A stretch of 64,000 bases of DNA from Parus major (taxonomy: Eukaryota > Chordata > Aves > Passeriformes > Paridae): assembly GCF_001522545.3 (NCBI RefSeq), contig NC_031769.1, positions 8,670,470 to 8,734,469 of the forward strand, read 5' to 3'. This document shows, one piece after another, positions 61,831 through 64,000 of the stretch (positions within the stretch are counted from its first letter, which is position 1; each line of letters starts with the position of its first letter). The notes under the pieces are model-generated. The model searched no databases, had not been told where the DNA came from, and saw nothing but the letters and a program-made list of their open reading frames with translations. The translations under genes were made by a program, and so were the position numbers.

Positions 61831-64000
61831 CCCAAGAAGGCTCCAGTGTGAAGGAATTCACACACACTGTACCTTAACACCTACTGGGCAGGGGAGAGGA
61901 GAACCTATCAGTAGGGTATGGAAATCAGGCGGCCACCTTTCAGCCACAGACTAAACATAGTGTGTTCTTCCCTTCTGGAGCAAACCCTGTGCTGTTGAGC
62001 TGTGCATTACCCAGCCTCAGCAAATAAACATAAAATTTTCAAGAGAGAACAACACAAAGTACCCCATTACTACCAGACTGCTCCTCCCTGACTATCCAGC
62101 CCACTCCACCCACTATATAGTAATGCATCAGAAATAGTCATGTAGAAGATTGTTATTCCTTTAAACATGTCCCTCATACCAGCTCTTTCAACAAATATTT
62201 AGTTATCTTAAGGCTATCAAATACAGCCTGTAAAATATCATCTGCTCTTAAAATGTGTGCAACTTTACTATCTCAATGATAATGATCATCTCTAGGGCCA
62301 CGTCCTCTCGCTGAGGCTCCCACATGATCTTTAGAAAGTATGTGTCAGCTAGGGTTGAAAATGCTTCATAGGAGGATAACTGCTGAAAACATATTTTTGT
62401 GTTTGTAGCAGTTTCTGTTAACATGAACAAATGGAATCCACTTAGCAATGTTTGCATAAGTGCAGACTTTTAGATAAAGATGTTAGAAACAACATTTCAA
62501 AATGGCCCTTTGCCCTTCTTCTTCTGGCCCAAAAATAGCTTCATGAAAGTCTTGAGACAGCAGTACTTTTGGCCAGATAGTCAATAAGTTTAATAGAATT
62601 AGCATGGGACAGAAATGCCATCCAAAAATGGATTCATGTTTAATCTGGTAATCTGATCCCATATGGCACTTTAGAGAGTGGGACAAATTAGTGTTTGCTG
62701 CTTAAAGAAATTACCCAGAAAATGACTGCTGAAGACAGACCAAATAGTACCTCATCAGCATTCAGTGTGAAAAAGGCAAACAACACAGGAACAAGAGAAG
62801 TTAAAAGGTGAGCCAGCAAAGAAAGCCAAAATTTGGTCCTGCATGGCTGGGAAAGGGATAACAATCAGATGATAAAGGCAATCTCACAAAGTACTGGATA
62901 TAAATCAAGAGGAATTAGAATATATTGCACAGGAGGGTAGAAGATAGTTTTAAAACCAAAGCTAACAATAAGGCAAGCTCCATCCTTAAATGCCCATTCA
63001 CCTCTGCAGTTCTGAGGTGTTAAGAATGCACCATTTTGCATTTTTGTCCCATAGTTATTCCTAATCATCCTAATAAGGGAAGCAAAGGTCTGGGGCACAA
63101 GGATCATAACAACACTTCACTGTGCTTTACACCACAGTTTCAGGACACATTACTGGGAGGCAAAACAGGCCAATGTGGCTCTTTCTGCCTTCGTCCATCA
63201 GTCCTGCAGATGTTTGTCTCTGTGACCTTGTGGTGAACTGCACCGAGAAACTGAATTTACAACTAATCCTGTTAAAGAACTACAAGAAAGGACTGGTATA
63301 GTTTTAATATAGCTGAGGTCAACCAGTTCATCTATCGCCCTGCAAAAAGCAGCAATGGCACAACTGAGGAGCCACCCCTGGAGTGAACAGTTGGAGCTAA
63401 ATGGAATAAACAGATGGAGCTGAAGAGGAGAAAAGCGGGAACAGCTCATGCTGCCTTTGATGCAAAGAGCGACGTCCGCAGAAACACAGCCTCAGAGCTC
63501 CCAGTTTGTGCTGTCTCTGGATGTGTGTTAATATCTGCATAAACACAGTAAATACAGCCTTTGTGCTAAAAAAGAATTGTAATGGCCAGAGAATAAAAAT
63601 AGCTGAGGGATGAAATGTGATGAACATCCAAAACACTTCCGATCCGGGCAGGCAGAACAATAATGCCATGATGCCTTTTCTGTTCTTCGTCTGTCAGGAG
63701 GCCCAGCTAGCCTGACCTGCCCCGTGTTGGCAAACCTCCTTTCATGACATTGACCTTTCACTTGGCACATCCCCAAAAATCCTACAAGATATGAGGAGCC
63801 CTTCTCTTTTACTGAAATTATGGAAACTGAAAGGCACCAAAACAACGGCTAGTGAGGTTGCAGGTAAACCAGTGCATGGTTTGTGGCTTGCAAATGTATT
63901 TGGTGTTTCTGTAACTTGACACAGACATGTAGCATAGGTTAAAAACCGAAGAAAAGCTGGTTTTGCCCTTCACACCTCTCTGGAAAAGAAAGCATTTAGC
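61831..64000. other. AT-rich non-coding stretch at the right edge
   Basis: Apart from the weak candidate element at 63430-63800, no exon, RNA or mobile element is recognised. Confidence 0.5.
63430..63800. promoter_or_regulatory. Weak candidate conserved non-coding element
   Basis: Contains retained CpGs (GAGCGACGTCCGCAG, TTCCGATCCGGGCAGG) in AT-rich surroundings and no repeats. Overlapping minus-strand open frames of 90 and 105 codons have no domain. Support is composition only. Confidence 0.25.

Larger units (their letters stand above)
3611..64000 (-). other. PTPRN2: Probable large PTPRN2 intron upstream of the transmembrane exon
   Basis: Upstream of the exon in the direction of transcription, I found no exon matching the luminal domain of PTPRN2 or any other protein family. 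PTPRN2 is known for very large introns in other vertebrates, so one continuous intron is the simplest reading. Small or rapidly evolving luminal exons could have been missed by eye, and the two CpG islands may carry alternative first exons. Confidence 0.55.

Overview
This is 64 kb of vertebrate nuclear DNA, almost certainly from a bird and probably a neoavian such as a songbird. Three observations support this. CR1 LINE fragments of avian type lie on both strands. There is a 1.4 kb LTR resembling avian ERVL-class LTRs. One coding exon is recognisable as PTPRN2 (phogrin, IA-2beta). There are no operons, no dense coding and no RNA genes that I could recognise. Nearly all of the window is intronic or otherwise non-coding.

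The only convincing protein-coding segment is a 213-bp, phase 0-0 exon at 3398-3610 on the minus strand. It encodes the membrane-spanning segment of PTPRN2 and has clean splice sites on both sides. PTPRN2 is therefore transcribed right to left. Bases 1-3397 are the downstream intron. Bases 3611-64000 are most simply the upstream intron, because no further PTPRN2 exon was recognised there.

Layout: (1) 1-3270, AT-rich intron. (2) 3270-3910, a CpG-rich block containing the exon. (3) 4090-4640, a candidate conserved non-coding element. (4) 4640-6480, CpG island with a 313-bp assembly gap. (5) 9990-12490, a second large CpG island with a 203-bp gap and a minus-strand promoter-like array of CCAAT box, RFX-like X-box and TATA box, in the same orientation as PTPRN2. 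(6) 12500-42500, AT-rich non-coding DNA with two CR1 fragments, a 540-bp near-perfect palindrome at 22284-22822 and a perfect 16-bp stem hairpin at 37767-37810. (7) 42585-44650, a CR1 fragment followed by a solo LTR with a 5-bp target-site duplication. (8) 47380-48290, an unexplained GC-rich patch next to a CR1 fragment. (9) 48300-64000, AT-rich DNA with a (TATC)n microsatellite and several candidate conserved elements, the best at 52380-53100.

The most interesting points are the possible intragenic PTPRN2-sense promoter 7 kb upstream of the transmembrane exon, the long intronic palindrome that would fold into double-stranded RNA, and the short perfect hairpin. Functional statements about these are inference from sequence alone.
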